DNA of 55,337 nt, from the NCBI GenBank assembly GCA_020724525.1, contig DYGU01000010.1, positions 1 to 55,337 of the forward strand, given 5' to 3'. Below the pieces are notes generated by a model, which worked only from the letters and a program-made list of their open reading frames with translations, was not told the origin of the DNA and did no database searches. Below, piece by piece: positions 7,989 to 16,624 of this stretch. This DNA comes from Dehalococcoides mccartyi. Its GTDB lineage: Bacteria > Chloroflexota > Dehalococcoidia > GIF9 > DYGU01. The translations under genes and the position numbers were made by a program. Position 1 is the first letter of the stretch. The number at the start of each line of letters is the position of its first letter.

Positions 7989-9167
7989 TTAAAATTTAGA
8001 CAAGGGCGAAGGTTGTCCTGAAAGTTTTATGTGCTGAGCAACTCGGAGTGCAATTTCGACAATACGAAAAATACCAAGGTACCGTCTTAATAGAGTGGCA
8101 TTGGCTAAGAAGGCATTGAGACGTCCTTTTTCTTTGGCTACCTGAAGATATAGGTCTCTGAATTTTTTGGGTGGTTCAGTGCTGTCAGCTTTGCGGCGAA
8201 GGGTAATAGCCTCGGTGGGGCAAGCTGAAGCACATAGGCCACAGCCAAGGCAAAGGTTTGTGTCTACAATAGCTGTGTCGTTTACAGTAATAGCTTCTAC
8301 CGGGCATCTGTCCTCACAAATACGGCAGCCGTTGCAGCTTTCAGCATAAATAGTAGAATAAAAGTTGGACACTGGCTTGGAAGCAGTACCCTTAAGGCGG
8401 GTAGCGGCACCGAGAATGCCACAACAGCAGGGGCAGCAATTGCAAATATATTCAAGCCTGTCCAGAGTGTTGGAGGTGCAATGGACGAGTCCAGCTTCTT
8501 CGGCTTGTTTCAGTATTTTAAAGGCTTCTTCCTTGGTGATAAGGCGTGCCATCTTCCGTTCGGTTAAGAATTGGGCAGTTCGGCCAAAACCGAGGCAAAC
8601 TTCTATGGGATTGTGACATTTTTTCTGGGAAAGGCGGCAAGGACAGTCAGCAATAGAAATATACTCGGCGGCATTGATGTAATGGGAAGCCTGTTCAAAG
8701 GGAAGGATGTTTAGGATGAAAGGAATAGCCTTCTTTACCGGGATGACCCGGGACATATTGGTCTGACTGCCGTGAAGTTCATGTCCCCAGCCAGTGTCAT
8801 AATATTGCTGCCATAATTGCCCCAGACGCTCAAAATCGAGATTAAGGTGTTTGTGCTTCATTAAGGGAAACTCAAAGATGCCTGGGGCGGTGGGTAAAAG
8901 CATATAGAGCCTTTTTCCCCGGGCATCAAGAGCAAAAACCAAGCCTTTATCAGTTAAATGCTCGCACTTGGTAGTTACTTCTTCTACAGGGCGTTTGAGT
9001 TTATTGGCGATGTCTGTTACAGGCTGGGGAGCCAGGGGGAGTTGAACAGCAAAGGCAGCTTCTTCAGGGGTAAACAGGATCTGGAGGATTTCCAGAATTT
9101 CAGGGCGGTCGGGCGCTCCGAAGGGGTGGGTGTTTAGCTTTTCCCGAAGTTGCTGATAAATGTCGAT
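7989..9167 (-). CDS. 4Fe-4S ferredoxin-domain protein with N-terminal winged-helix-like segment
   Basis: The frame is open from about 9173 and reads as one protein of about 392 residues. The N-terminal ~90 residues (YQQLREKLNTHPFGAP, LFTPEEAAFAVQL, KRPVEEVTTKCEHLTDKGLV) look like a helix-turn-helix region. The middle has a Cys-rich segment (CPCRLSQKKCHN, CNCCPCCCGILG). The C-terminal ~100 residues carry two 4Fe-4S motifs (CNGCRICEDRCP and CLGCGLCASACP). It is probably an electron carrier or redox sensor. No ATG, GTG or TTG occurs before residue 76 (TTG 8942); homology requires the earlier region, so initiation at ATC 9167 or nearby behind AAAGGATAGG is inferred, or the start codon has mutated. 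It follows htpX by 14 bp, so the two are probably co-transcribed. Confidence 0.75.
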   Translation of the reverse strand: MDIYQQLREKLNTHPFGAPDRPEILEILQILFTPEEAAFAVQLPLAPQPVTDIANKLKRPVEEVTTKCEHLTDKGLVFALDARGKRLYMLLPTAPGIFEFPLMKHKHLNLDFERLGQLWQQYYDTGWGHELHGSQTNMSRVIPVKKAIPFILNILPFEQASHYINAAEYISIADCPCRLSQKKCHNPIEVCLGFGRTAQFLTERKMARLITKEEAFKILKQAEEAGLVHCTSNTLDRLEYICNCCPCCCGILGAATRLKGTASKPVSNFYSTIYAESCNGCRICEDRCPVEAITVNDTAIVDTNLCLGCGLCASACPTEAITLRRKADSTEPPKKFRDLYLQVAKEKGRLNAFLANATLLRRYLGIFRIVEIALRVAQHIKLSGQPSPLSKF

Positions 9168-9181
9168 ATGAGCCTATCCTT

Positions 9182-10150
9182 TTAAACTAAAGTAGCCAGG
9201 TGTTTGATCCTCTTTAGCATATTAGGGTGAGTGGTAAAAAGTTCGGCTATTTTCTCAGCTCCAGTCAATCTTACCTTTTTAGACCTCAGGGCTAAAAGTT
9301 CATTTTGGTCAATAGTGCCACTAAAATCCCGGTCAATCGCTTTCAGTTCCTGGATTTCATCCCAGGCTCGACCAACATCATTAAGGAAGAAAGCTCTTAT
9401 TCCTTCTACTCTATGCAATTCTTCTTCACCCCGGGCACTTCGGCGAAGCTGGGCTGAACCGTAGACAAGTTTATAAAGGGCTGAAGCTAAATGGTGAGGA
9501 GGATTTCCTAATTTCACGCTTCTCCCATCAGCGTAATATTCCCTAATCCGAGAGCCAGCCAGGACAAGGAGATTGGTAACAAAATAAGCTAACATGGCAC
9601 CAAAACCAATTAAGACAGTATACCCTCCGCCTCTCCTGGCGAAACCCCCACCCCATATCAGACTCAAAGCAATCCAGTAGCAGATTAAGGGGATAACCGA
9701 AAGCAGGGTAATAACCAGCATATCTCTATGTTTGAGATGAGCAATCTCATGACCTATTACTGCCTTTAATTCATCTTTATTCAGGAGTCCCCGGATTCCC
9801 TGGGTGAGGCAAACTCTGCCATCTTTCTGGCTTCGACCAAAGGCAAAAGCATTGGGGAGAGAAAGCTGGGAGATTCCCACTTTTGGCTTAGGAATTCCAG
9901 CCTTTTTGGCTAATTCGGCTACCTGACGGTGAAGTTCCGGTTCTTCTTTTTCGGAAACCCATTTTACTTGCATCATCATAGAAACCAGGGAAGGACCAAT
10001 TAGGTATTGGAAACCCATAAACAAAACCGCCAGAATAATATAACTACCGGCACTCCCTACTCCCAGATAGTTGCCGACACCGGTAATAACCCCATAAAGG
10101 ATGCCAAACATTAGCGCTACCAATAACCACATTTTTGTCTGAAGACCCAT
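9182..10150 (-). CDS. htpX: M48-family zinc metalloprotease, HtpX-like, with EF-hand loop
   Basis: 322 residues. Membrane spans are at about 8-28 and 36-60, the zinc motif HEIAH is at 134-138, two more spans lie at about 145-200, and the third ligand region is RIREYYAD (about 201-208). HtpX proteases degrade damaged membrane proteins. Unusually, the C-terminal region carries DRDFSGTIDQNE (273-284), which matches the EF-hand Ca-binding loop at positions 1, 3, 5, 7, 9 and 12. The start ATG 10150 follows AAGGAGGG contributed by the end of the small upstream gene. Confidence 0.92.
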   Translation of the reverse strand: MGLQTKMWLLVALMFGILYGVITGVGNYLGVGSAGSYIILAVLFMGFQYLIGPSLVSMMMQVKWVSEKEEPELHRQVAELAKKAGIPKPKVGISQLSLPNAFAFGRSQKDGRVCLTQGIRGLLNKDELKAVIGHEIAHLKHRDMLVITLLSVIPLICYWIALSLIWGGGFARRGGGYTVLIGFGAMLAYFVTNLLVLAGSRIREYYADGRSVKLGNPPHHLASALYKLVYGSAQLRRSARGEEELHRVEGIRAFFLNDVGRAWDEIQELKAIDRDFSGTIDQNELLALRSKKVRLTGAEKIAELFTTHPNMLKRIKHLATLV

Positions 10151-10153
10151 AAT

Positions 10154-10255
10154 TTATCCCTCCTTCTTTCGTTTACTTTTCATTATTAGAATAAGGGTTA
10201 GTACATATAAAGTAGCATAAATCCCTATTATTGTCCATATTTCCCAGGTAACCAT
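10154..10255 (-). CDS. Small single-span membrane protein upstream of htpX
   Basis: A 33-codon gene starting MVTWEIWTIIGIYATLYVLT and ending in a basic tail (KSKRKKEG). It consists of one hydrophobic helix with a positively charged C-terminus, so orientation N-out/C-in is expected. Its Shine-Dalgarno is AGGAGG 6 nt before the ATG, as strong as any in the window. Its last codons supply the ribosome-binding site of htpX, whose ATG starts 3 nt after its stop, which suggests translational coupling. The function is unknown; a small regulator or partner of HtpX is an inference from position only. The 10256-10432 gap upstream shows nothing else. Confidence 0.6.
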   Translation of the reverse strand: MVTWEIWTIIGIYATLYVLTLILIMKSKRKKEG

Positions 10256-10432
10256 GTTCACCTCCTATCCGCCGAAGACATTTACTTTGTCACTGTCTAT
10301 TCCTCTTCAGTCATCTCATCTTTAATTACAAAACCTATTTTCCACCAGCCTTTCCAGTGCTGCTCCAATCTGTCTTTTTAGTCCAGTCGCCTAAATCTAT
10401 TGGGAGTGGATAGGGCTCCGAGTTTGTTTTGG

Positions 10433-10912
10433 CTATGTCTCCTTTCGTGTCTGTGTCAAAAGTTCAGGTGTTAGTACCCAGTTTATAACCCAGCCGGTGT
10501 CAATTTTGCTAAGGCAGACCATGCCTCCCATCCTAAATTTGACTATTTCTGGCTGCGGAGTGCCGAAAACAAGCAGGGAAGTTAAGCGACTTAAGTAGGG
10601 AAGGTGCCCCACTATCATCAGGGGTGCCTGGGCTTGATCTATTACAGACTTGGCTGCCGAAGGATCGTCTAAGGGGGCAAGGCTGCCTGTTTCTCTGGTC
10701 ATGCCGGGCGGAGACAGAAACTGAGCTAAAATTTCGGCTGTTTCTCTGGCTCTGAGCTTATCAGAATGCAGGATTTCACTGGCCTTTATCCCCAGGGAAG
10801 CGGCATAATGCGCTATTAGTCTTACCTCAGCTTTGCCTTTGTCGCTGAGAGCTCGCCTCGGGTCTTCTGTCTCCGATTTGGCTTCACCATGCTGGACGAG
10901 ATAAACTTCCAT
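10433..10912 (-). CDS. sixA: Phosphohistidine phosphatase SixA-like (histidine phosphatase superfamily)
   Basis: 159 residues. The catalytic histidine motif appears as LVQHGEA, with Q replacing the usual R before the histidine. The second histidine is in IVGHLPYLSRL, and SDKLRARETAEIL matches the family. SixA removes phosphate from phosphohistidine in signalling proteins. The R-to-Q change in the RHG motif is known in some members but could alter activity. Monocistronic by appearance. Confidence 0.85.
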   Translation of the reverse strand: MEVYLVQHGEAKSETEDPRRALSDKGKAEVRLIAHYAASLGIKASEILHSDKLRARETAEILAQFLSPPGMTRETGSLAPLDDPSAAKSVIDQAQAPLMIVGHLPYLSRLTSLLVFGTPQPEIVKFRMGGMVCLSKIDTGWVINWVLTPELLTQTRKET

Positions 10913-10991
10913 AGTTACTAACTCCTGTCAAGCAGATTTCTTCGTCAGCAAATTTATTTTATCATCGTAGCCTGACAGTGTCACCTGTCCG

Positions 10992-11036
10992 CCTCACCTT
11001 ATTCCTCTCCCTTTAAGGGAGAGGAATAAGGTGAGG
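10992..11036. repeat. Palindromic core of the MITE-like repeat
   Basis: A perfect or near-perfect palindrome, CCTCACCTTATTCCTCTCCC / GGGAGAGGAATAAGGTGAGG, with a TTTAA centre, followed by GTTTCTCC as in the copy at 3035. The outer terminal repeats are absent. It lies between the divergent sixA and metallophosphoesterase genes. Confidence 0.65.
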
Positions 11037-11096
11037 GTTTCTCCGCTTATTATGATTTAACAAATTATGAGGTGGCGTGGTATAGTAAGCCGTCGG

Positions 11097-11834
11097 ATGC
11101 GATACGCTATTTTAGGGGATATCCACGGTAATCTGGCTGCTTTTAAAGCCGTGTTCAGGGATATGGAATTGAAGGGTGGCTGGGACAAGGTATGGTGTTT
11201 AGGGGATATAGTGGGTTATGGTCCAGAACCTCGGGAGTGTATTGAGCTGCTGCGCCAGTATGACCACCTGTGTGTTGCCGGTAATCACGATTGGGGAGCT
11301 ATAGGTAAGATTGACACTTCGGATTTCAACCCGGTGGCGGCTCGAGCTTGTCTCTGGACAGCACAACAGTTGACTGAACATGACATAAAATATCTGGAAA
11401 GCCTCCCGGTCAGCTTAGGTCAGGATGATTTCACTTTGGTTCACGGCAGCCCCCGGCACCCTATCTGGGAATATTTATTGTCTACCAGTGCTGCCCGAGA
11501 AAGTTTTAGCTATTTCAAGACGAGTTACTGTCTGATTGGTCACTCTCATGTTCCTCTAATATTTGAGTTTCAGGACAAAGCTGGTACTTGTAAGGTAAAG
11601 AAATTTCCTGATGGAGCCAGATTAGAATTAAGTAAGCAGCGGTTGATTATTAATCCTGGGGGAGTGGGGCAGCCCCGGGATGGTGACCCGAGAGCCAGTT
11701 ACGGGATTTATGATAGTGAAGCCCGGGTCATTTATCATTACCGGGTGGAATATGATGTTACAGTTACCCAGAGAAAAATGACAGCCGTGGGTCTGCCCTT
11801 GCCTTTGATTTCTCGTTTGAGCTATGGGATGTAG
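11097..11834 (+). CDS. Calcineurin-like metallophosphoesterase (YfcE/MJ0936-like)
   Basis: About 245 residues from ATG 11097 (MRYAILGDIHGNLAAF). All metal-site motifs are present: GDIHGN, GDIVGYGPEP, GNHDWG, LVHGSPRHP and GHSHVP, then NPGGVGQPRDGDPRASYGI. This is the small single-domain phosphodiesterase subgroup; the physiological substrate is unknown. The frame is also open from an ATG at 11067, but the added 10 residues look non-native and no Shine-Dalgarno serves either start well. Confidence 0.85.
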   Translation: MRYAILGDIHGNLAAFKAVFRDMELKGGWDKVWCLGDIVGYGPEPRECIELLRQYDHLCVAGNHDWGAIGKIDTSDFNPVAARACLWTAQQLTEHDIKYLESLPVSLGQDDFTLVHGSPRHPIWEYLLSTSAARESFSYFKTSYCLIGHSHVPLIFEFQDKAGTCKVKKFPDGARLELSKQRLIINPGGVGQPRDGDPRASYGIYDSEARVIYHYRVEYDVTVTQRKMTAVGLPLPLISRLSYGM

Positions 11835-11836
11835 GC

Positions 11837-11866
11837 TTGAAGGGTTTGCTTATTTTAGTTTAATAT
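11837..11866 (+). promoter_or_regulatory. Promoter of the SRP RNA gene
   Basis: TTGAAG (11837-11842) and TAATAT (11861-11866) are separated by 18 bp. The predicted start is 6-7 nt downstream, exactly where the RNA's terminal stem begins. Confidence 0.6.
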
Positions 11867-11871
11867 AGACA

Positions 11872-12145
11872 GGGTCGTGCTAAGCGGGGAGCTAGCGGTG
11901 CCCTGTACCCGAGAACCGCTATAGCGGGGCTGAAGTCCGGCTCGAGGTTTGTGTCTTTTGGGACTGTTCCTGTTGGGGCGGCGATGAAGGCTGGGTCTTG
12001 CGCGGCGGGGGGCTACAAATCCCGTCAGGTCCGGGAGGAAGCAGCGGTAAGTAGTTGTTTCCGGGCGCCGCAAGGTTACCTGGTCGGAGCTGATTTAACC
12101 GGAACAAGCCATGGGGGACAGAATCGACAGCCGGTGCACGACCCC
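11872..12145 (+). ncRNA. ffs: Signal recognition particle RNA, large (Bacillus-type) form
   Basis: The conserved domain IV is present: GTCAGGTCCGGGAGGAAGCA followed by GCGGTAA, which contains the GGAAGCAG internal loop bound by Ffh. The 5' end GGGTCGTGC pairs with the 3' end GCACGACCC, closing the terminal stem and fixing the ends to within a base or two. The length of about 274 nt implies the large form with an Alu domain, not the 4.5S form. Reading frames on either strand inside it are not genes. Confidence 0.93.
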
Positions 12146-12168
12146 TAATAATATAAAGAGGAGAATAA

Positions 12169-13284
12169 ATGGCAGAAAAGAAACGGTATGGTCTACTGGA
12201 AATGGATGAAGAAACAAAGAGGAGATTAGACAGGGAAATAAGGCGGGAGCCCTTTCATCGGGTAATCCCGGAGATAAAAGAGATACTAAAAGAAGTAAGG
12301 AAAGGCATGCCTAGGATTATAGATGTCCACTGCCATCCTTACACCAAAGAAGGCTGGAGAAGCCTGGGAAAGTTTCGGACGCATCTGGAAACATACCTTT
12401 ACGGAAAGAAAGGAGTCACGCCAGAAAGTGTAACTGCAGAATCACCTACCGATGAAGAATGGGTTTTGCCATTCAGAGAACTTGGGGTTGCTTGTATACC
12501 CACTGCCTGGATGGCTGATACCAGCCAGGGGCTTGGTCCGCCTTATGGTCCTGACCCCTCTTATAAATCGAATACCAACGATGAGTTAGCCAGCTTGAGA
12601 AACAGGTTCCCAGATGTGGTTATAGCTGCCTGGGGCTCCGTTGACCCGTGGCAGCGTCAGAAAGCCCTGGAAGAGGTGGAGAGGTGCTATAAGGAACTAA
12701 AACTGTTGGGGATCAAGTTCCAGCAAGGCGGTCAAGCTTTCTCGGTAGCTGATAAGGAAATAGCCTATCCTATTTGGGATCTGTGTCAAGATCTGGGAAT
12801 GCCGGTGAAATTTCATACCGGCTTTACCGGGATGGGGAGTGGTGCCCCCGGCGCCCTAGGTCTTAAGTTAAAGTACACCATGAACCTCATCCCTGACTTT
12901 GATGATGTCGCGGCTGATTTTCCTAAGCTCAAGATAATTTTCTTGCATCATGCTGAAGGGCGGGATGAAGACGCCTGCTTGATATGCCGACACAAGGGTA
13001 ATGTTTATCGGGAAGTTTCTGGTATGTGGCCTGAGTACTATGAGATAAATGTGCCCCGGATGTGGTATGAGATGAACCGCCGCCAGCAGGACAAGTATAT
13101 GTTTGGTTCGGAATATAACTTGTTCCCCCTTGATGGCATTCTTTACCAGCATTTGCGGAAGGACTACAGAGAGGGCATATTAGAGAAGCTTTTCTGGAAG
13201 AATGCCATACACATTTTGGGTGAGGACCTGGAGAGAGTGGGAGTTAATCGCAAGGAGTGGAAGGAAAAACTTGAGGAAGTATAA
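12169..13284 (+). CDS. Amidohydrolase-family metal-dependent hydrolase (ACMSD-like)
   Basis: 371 residues. The N-terminal ~50 residues are highly charged and helical. The metal motif IIDVHCHPYTKEG follows, then GIKFQQGGQAF, VKFHTGFTG, KIIFLHHAEGRDED and the terminal region YMFGSEYNLFP, which together fit the amidohydrolase-2/ACMSD type of TIM-barrel hydrolase or decarboxylase. A good Shine-Dalgarno (AGAGGAG) precedes the ATG. It is 20 bp from the carboxyltransferase gene downstream, so they probably act in one pathway, perhaps on an aromatic or branched acyl substrate; that is inference. The final aspartate of the classical metal site is not obvious. Confidence 0.75.
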   Translation: MAEKKRYGLLEMDEETKRRLDREIRREPFHRVIPEIKEILKEVRKGMPRIIDVHCHPYTKEGWRSLGKFRTHLETYLYGKKGVTPESVTAESPTDEEWVLPFRELGVACIPTAWMADTSQGLGPPYGPDPSYKSNTNDELASLRNRFPDVVIAAWGSVDPWQRQKALEEVERCYKELKLLGIKFQQGGQAFSVADKEIAYPIWDLCQDLGMPVKFHTGFTGMGSGAPGALGLKLKYTMNLIPDFDDVAADFPKLKIIFLHHAEGRDEDACLICRHKGNVYREVSGMWPEYYEINVPRMWYEMNRRQQDKYMFGSEYNLFPLDGILYQHLRKDYREGILEKLFWKNAIHILGEDLERVGVNRKEWKEKLEEV

Positions 13285-13304
13285 AAAAGATAGGGGAGGT
13301 AGTC

Positions 13305-14840
13305 ATGAGAGAAGAACTACAAAAGCTGGAAGAATTAGAGAAAATAGCCAAAAGGGGGGAATCTCAGGAGGCTATTGATAAGCAGCATGCTGCTGGCAAG
13401 TTAACCGCCCGGGAAAGGCTAAATTTGCTCCTTGATGAGGGTACTTTTGTGGAGACGGGTCTTTTTGCCCAGCATGAATGCTACGATTTTGGTATGGAGA
13501 AGAGACGCCCTTACGGAGACGGAGTGGTAACCGGATATGGGAAGATAGATGGTAGGTTGGTTTATGTTTATGCTCAAGACTTTACTGTGATAGGGGGTAC
13601 TGTGGGACATACCCATTCCGAAAAGATGTGCAATGTTATGAGGTTAGCCCGTGGGGCAAAAGCACCCATCATTGGTTTAATAGACTCGGCTGGTGCCAGA
13701 ATTCAAGAAGGGGTCAGCACTTATGGTCCTATCTTTGCTGAGAATGTGTTAGCTTCTGGAGTAGTCCCCCAAATATCAGCCATTATGGGGAACTGTGCTG
13801 GAGGTGGGGTATATTCTCCAGCCCTTACCGATTTCACTTTTATGGTGGATGGGACAAGCTATATGTTTATTACCGGTCCGGAGGTGATTAAGCGGGTAAC
13901 CGGCGAGGAAATTACCATGGGAGACCTGGGAGGTGCCAAAGCCCAGAGCGAAGTTTCAGGAAATGCTGACTTTACCGCCAAGGATGATAAAGACTGTCTG
14001 CAACAGATTAGAAGGTTATTGACTTTCCTACCCTCCAGTTACGCTGAGCCTCCTCCAGTAGTTAATACTGGTGATGACCCAAATCGTTGTGATGAAGGGT
14101 TAATAGATATTGTCCCCACTGACCCGAGGCGACCTTTTGATATGCATCAGATAATCTACAAGATAGTGGACAATGGTGGTTTTATGGAGGTAAAAGCCCG
14201 GTTTGCCCGAAATATAATAACGGGCTTTGGTCGTCTAAATGGCTACCCCGTTGGTATTGTAGCCAACCAACCCTCTGTGGCGGCTGGGTCTCTGGATTGT
14301 GATGCCTGTGATAAAGCGGCGCGTTTCTATCGGCTTTGTGATTGCTTTAATATTCCTATAATTTGTTTGGTGGATGTTCCGGGGTATTTACCAGGTGTAG
14401 CTGAAGAGCGGAAAGGTATAATCAGGCATGGGGCTAAGATGCTTTACGGACTTCGGGAAGCCACTGTGCCTAAGATAAGTGTGGTCATCCGCAAAGCCTA
14501 TGGAGGTGCTTATGTAGCTATGGGTTCCAAGTCTATCGGTATGGATATGGCTTTTGCCTGGCCTACGGCTGAAATTGCTATTATGGGGGCTGAGGGAGCC
14601 ATAGCCATTCTTTACCGAAAGGAAATTGAACAAGCCGAAGATAAAGAACAAGTTAGAAAAGAAAAGATTACCGAATATAAAGAGAAATTCAGCACCCCTT
14701 ATTATGCTGCCTCCCGGCAGTATGTGGATGCTGTTATCAGACCTCAGGAGACAAGACCACAGCTTATAAAGGCTTTGGATCTGCTAAGAAGTAAAACTGA
14801 ACCGGGGGTTTTGAGAAAGCACGGGAATATTCCTTTATAA
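13305..14840 (+). CDS. Acyl-CoA carboxylase carboxyltransferase / methylmalonyl-CoA decarboxylase alpha subunit
   Basis: 511 residues with full-length homology to PccB/MmdA: KQHAAGKLTARERLNLLLD, YGDGVVTGYGKIDG, LIDSAGARIQEG, GNCAGGGVYSPALTDF, ITGPEVIKRVTGEE, DVPGYLPGVAEERKGIIRHG and RKAYGGAYVAMGSKS. Both crotonase-fold halves and the oxyanion-hole glycines are present. It transfers CO2 between carboxybiotin and an acyl-CoA such as propionyl-CoA. A paralogue lies at 38824-40374. The Shine-Dalgarno is GGGGAGG. The biotin-carboxylase partner is outside the window. Confidence 0.92.
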   Translation: MREELQKLEELEKIAKRGESQEAIDKQHAAGKLTARERLNLLLDEGTFVETGLFAQHECYDFGMEKRRPYGDGVVTGYGKIDGRLVYVYAQDFTVIGGTVGHTHSEKMCNVMRLARGAKAPIIGLIDSAGARIQEGVSTYGPIFAENVLASGVVPQISAIMGNCAGGGVYSPALTDFTFMVDGTSYMFITGPEVIKRVTGEEITMGDLGGAKAQSEVSGNADFTAKDDKDCLQQIRRLLTFLPSSYAEPPPVVNTGDDPNRCDEGLIDIVPTDPRRPFDMHQIIYKIVDNGGFMEVKARFARNIITGFGRLNGYPVGIVANQPSVAAGSLDCDACDKAARFYRLCDCFNIPIICLVDVPGYLPGVAEERKGIIRHGAKMLYGLREATVPKISVVIRKAYGGAYVAMGSKSIGMDMAFAWPTAEIAIMGAEGAIAILYRKEIEQAEDKEQVRKEKITEYKEKFSTPYYAASRQYVDAVIRPQETRPQLIKALDLLRSKTEPGVLRKHGNIPL

Positions 14841-14865
14841 AAATGCCCGGGATTTTGAAGCCGGG

Positions 14866-15744
14866 TTGGGGGATGGGGTGAAGGATAAATATGAGACGTC
14901 TTTGCTCCGGGTTAAAAAGCTGCTTCACCAGTTTGACCTAAAAGTTAAAAAGAGACTCGGACAACATTTCCTTATTGATGAAGCCGTTTTAGAGCAAATA
15001 ATTTTAGCTGCCGAGCTTAATCCCGAAGACGTTGTAATTGAAGTAGGTCCGGGGTTGGGGGTTTTAACCCGGGAGCTGGCTAAAAAGGCGGCTAAAGTCA
15101 TTGCTGTGGAACTGGATTCTCAACTTGTTGTTGCGTTACACAAAACCTTAGTCGCCTTTCCTAATGTGGTTATTGTCAACGCTGACATACTTCAGGTGGT
15201 TCCATCCCAGTTGGTGGGAAGCTATTTGAAGCAAGATAGCTACAAAGTTGTAGCGAATCTCCCCTACTATATTACCTCACCGGTACTACGACATTTTCTG
15301 GAAGCTTCCCTCAAACCTCAGCTAATGGTGGTCATGATGCAAAAGGAGGTGGGCGAGGCAATAGTAGCTTCTTCGGGGAAGATGAGTCTCTTTAGCCTTA
15401 GTGTTCAATTTTATGCCAAGCCTGGGATACTAATCCATGTCCCAGCCCGAAGTTTTTACCCACCACCAAAGGTAGATTCAGTTGTTCTGCGTCTTGACCT
15501 TTTGCCCTTGCCGGCGGTTGTGGTGAGTGATGTTGATAGTTTCTTTGATATAATGAGTAAGGGCTTTAGTTCTCCCCGGAAACAATTGCGTAATTCCTTA
15601 GCCCATGGTTTAGGAGTCCCAGCCTCCGAGATAGCTTCAATATTAGAATCACTGGGGATAGAACCCCAGCGGCGGGCAGAAACGTTGACTCTGGAGGAGT
15701 GGGCTAAGGTATGGCGGGAAGTGAATCTATTGAAGAAAAGATGA
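14866..15744 (+). CDS. rsmA: 16S rRNA dimethyladenosine transferase
   Basis: About 290 residues. GQHFLIDEAVLEQI, the SAM motif VIEVGPGLGVLTREL, NADIL, and the catalytic NLPYYITSPVL identify RsmA/KsgA, which dimethylates the two adjacent adenosines in helix 45 of 16S rRNA. The frame opens with TTG 14866; GTG 14878 is the more likely start because GGGGG lies a few bases before it. It is 4 bp from ispE, so translation is probably coupled. Confidence 0.95.
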   Translation: MGDGVKDKYETSLLRVKKLLHQFDLKVKKRLGQHFLIDEAVLEQIILAAELNPEDVVIEVGPGLGVLTRELAKKAAKVIAVELDSQLVVALHKTLVAFPNVVIVNADILQVVPSQLVGSYLKQDSYKVVANLPYYITSPVLRHFLEASLKPQLMVVMMQKEVGEAIVASSGKMSLFSLSVQFYAKPGILIHVPARSFYPPPKVDSVVLRLDLLPLPAVVVSDVDSFFDIMSKGFSSPRKQLRNSLAHGLGVPASEIASILESLGIEPQRRAETLTLEEWAKVWREVNLLKKR

Positions 15745-15748
15745 GGGC

Positions 15749-16624
15749 ATGCTAACGGTTTTAGCGCCAGCTAAAGTTAACCTTGTTCTTGAAGTTTTGG
15801 GCAAACGCAAAGATGGCTATCACGAGATTCGCAGCCTTATTCAAAGTATTAATTTATGTGACGTCCTCTCTTTTGAACTTGACAGGGATATTTCTTTTGA
15901 CTGCAATAACCTGGAGCTGGGGGGAGAAGATAATTTGGTATTTCGGGCAGCCTGGCTATTGAAGAAGATTAGTGGCTACCGTGGGGGGGTGAAAATAAGA
16001 CTGGAGAAGCGAATTCCCTATGGGGTTGGTCTGGGTGGGGGCAGTAGTGATGCCGCAGCTACATTGATGGTTCTTGATCACTTGTGGGAACTGGGATTAT
16101 CTATGCGCCAGATGGTAAGGTTAGCCGCTCAGCTTGGTTCTGATGTCCCCTTTTTTCTTTACCGCGGTGCCGCGATGGTCAAGGGTAAGGGGGAAAAGCT
16201 AAAACCTCTGGTGGCTCTGGCTATGCCCCAGTTTGTGATTGTGGTACCGCCTTTGCCTCGTATTTCGGGCAAGACACAGTATGTTTATAGCTGTCTGCCC
16301 CCGGAGCACTATACAAAGGGTGAATTTACTCGCAACGCTGTTAAAGTCCTGTCCCGAGGCAAGGGTTTCTCGCCATCTCTCTTATTTAATGTCTTTGACA
16401 GGGTTGCTTTGGCTGTTTTCCCCAGTCTTGGAGAATATCGGGAACGTTTCATAGAAGCTGGTGCGACTAATGTTTGTCTGGCGGGCTCGGGTCCGGCTCT
16501 GTTTAGCCTGATTGAGGGGAAGGCTATAGCTAAAGAATTGTATAGCCGTCTTTACAGTCAGGGGCTGGAATGTTATTTAGTATCGGCTTTTTTCCGGGAA
16601 TCGGCTGGGTTAGGATGGACATAA
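15749..16624 (+). CDS. ispE: 4-diphosphocytidyl-2-C-methyl-D-erythritol kinase
   Basis: 291 residues of the GHMP kinase family. LAPAKVNLVLEVLGKRKDGY, PYGVGLGGGSSDAAATL (ATP-binding loop) and CLAGSGPALFSL are intact. It catalyses the fourth step of the MEP isoprenoid pathway. It lies 4 bp after rsmA and overlaps the VTT gene by 10 bp, forming a tight rsmA-ispE-VTT operon, an arrangement common in bacteria for the first two genes. Confidence 0.95.
   Translation: MLTVLAPAKVNLVLEVLGKRKDGYHEIRSLIQSINLCDVLSFELDRDISFDCNNLELGGEDNLVFRAAWLLKKISGYRGGVKIRLEKRIPYGVGLGGGSSDAAATLMVLDHLWELGLSMRQMVRLAAQLGSDVPFFLYRGAAMVKGKGEKLKPLVALAMPQFVIVVPPLPRISGKTQYVYSCLPPEHYTKGEFTRNAVKVLSRGKGFSPSLLFNVFDRVALAVFPSLGEYRERFIEAGATNVCLAGSGPALFSLIEGKAIAKELYSRLYSQGLECYLVSAFFRESAGLGWT

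Noticed and set aside
11855-12148. Arg/Pro-rich frames on both strands
   Set aside because: They overlap the SRP RNA, whose structure and conserved loop account for the sequence.
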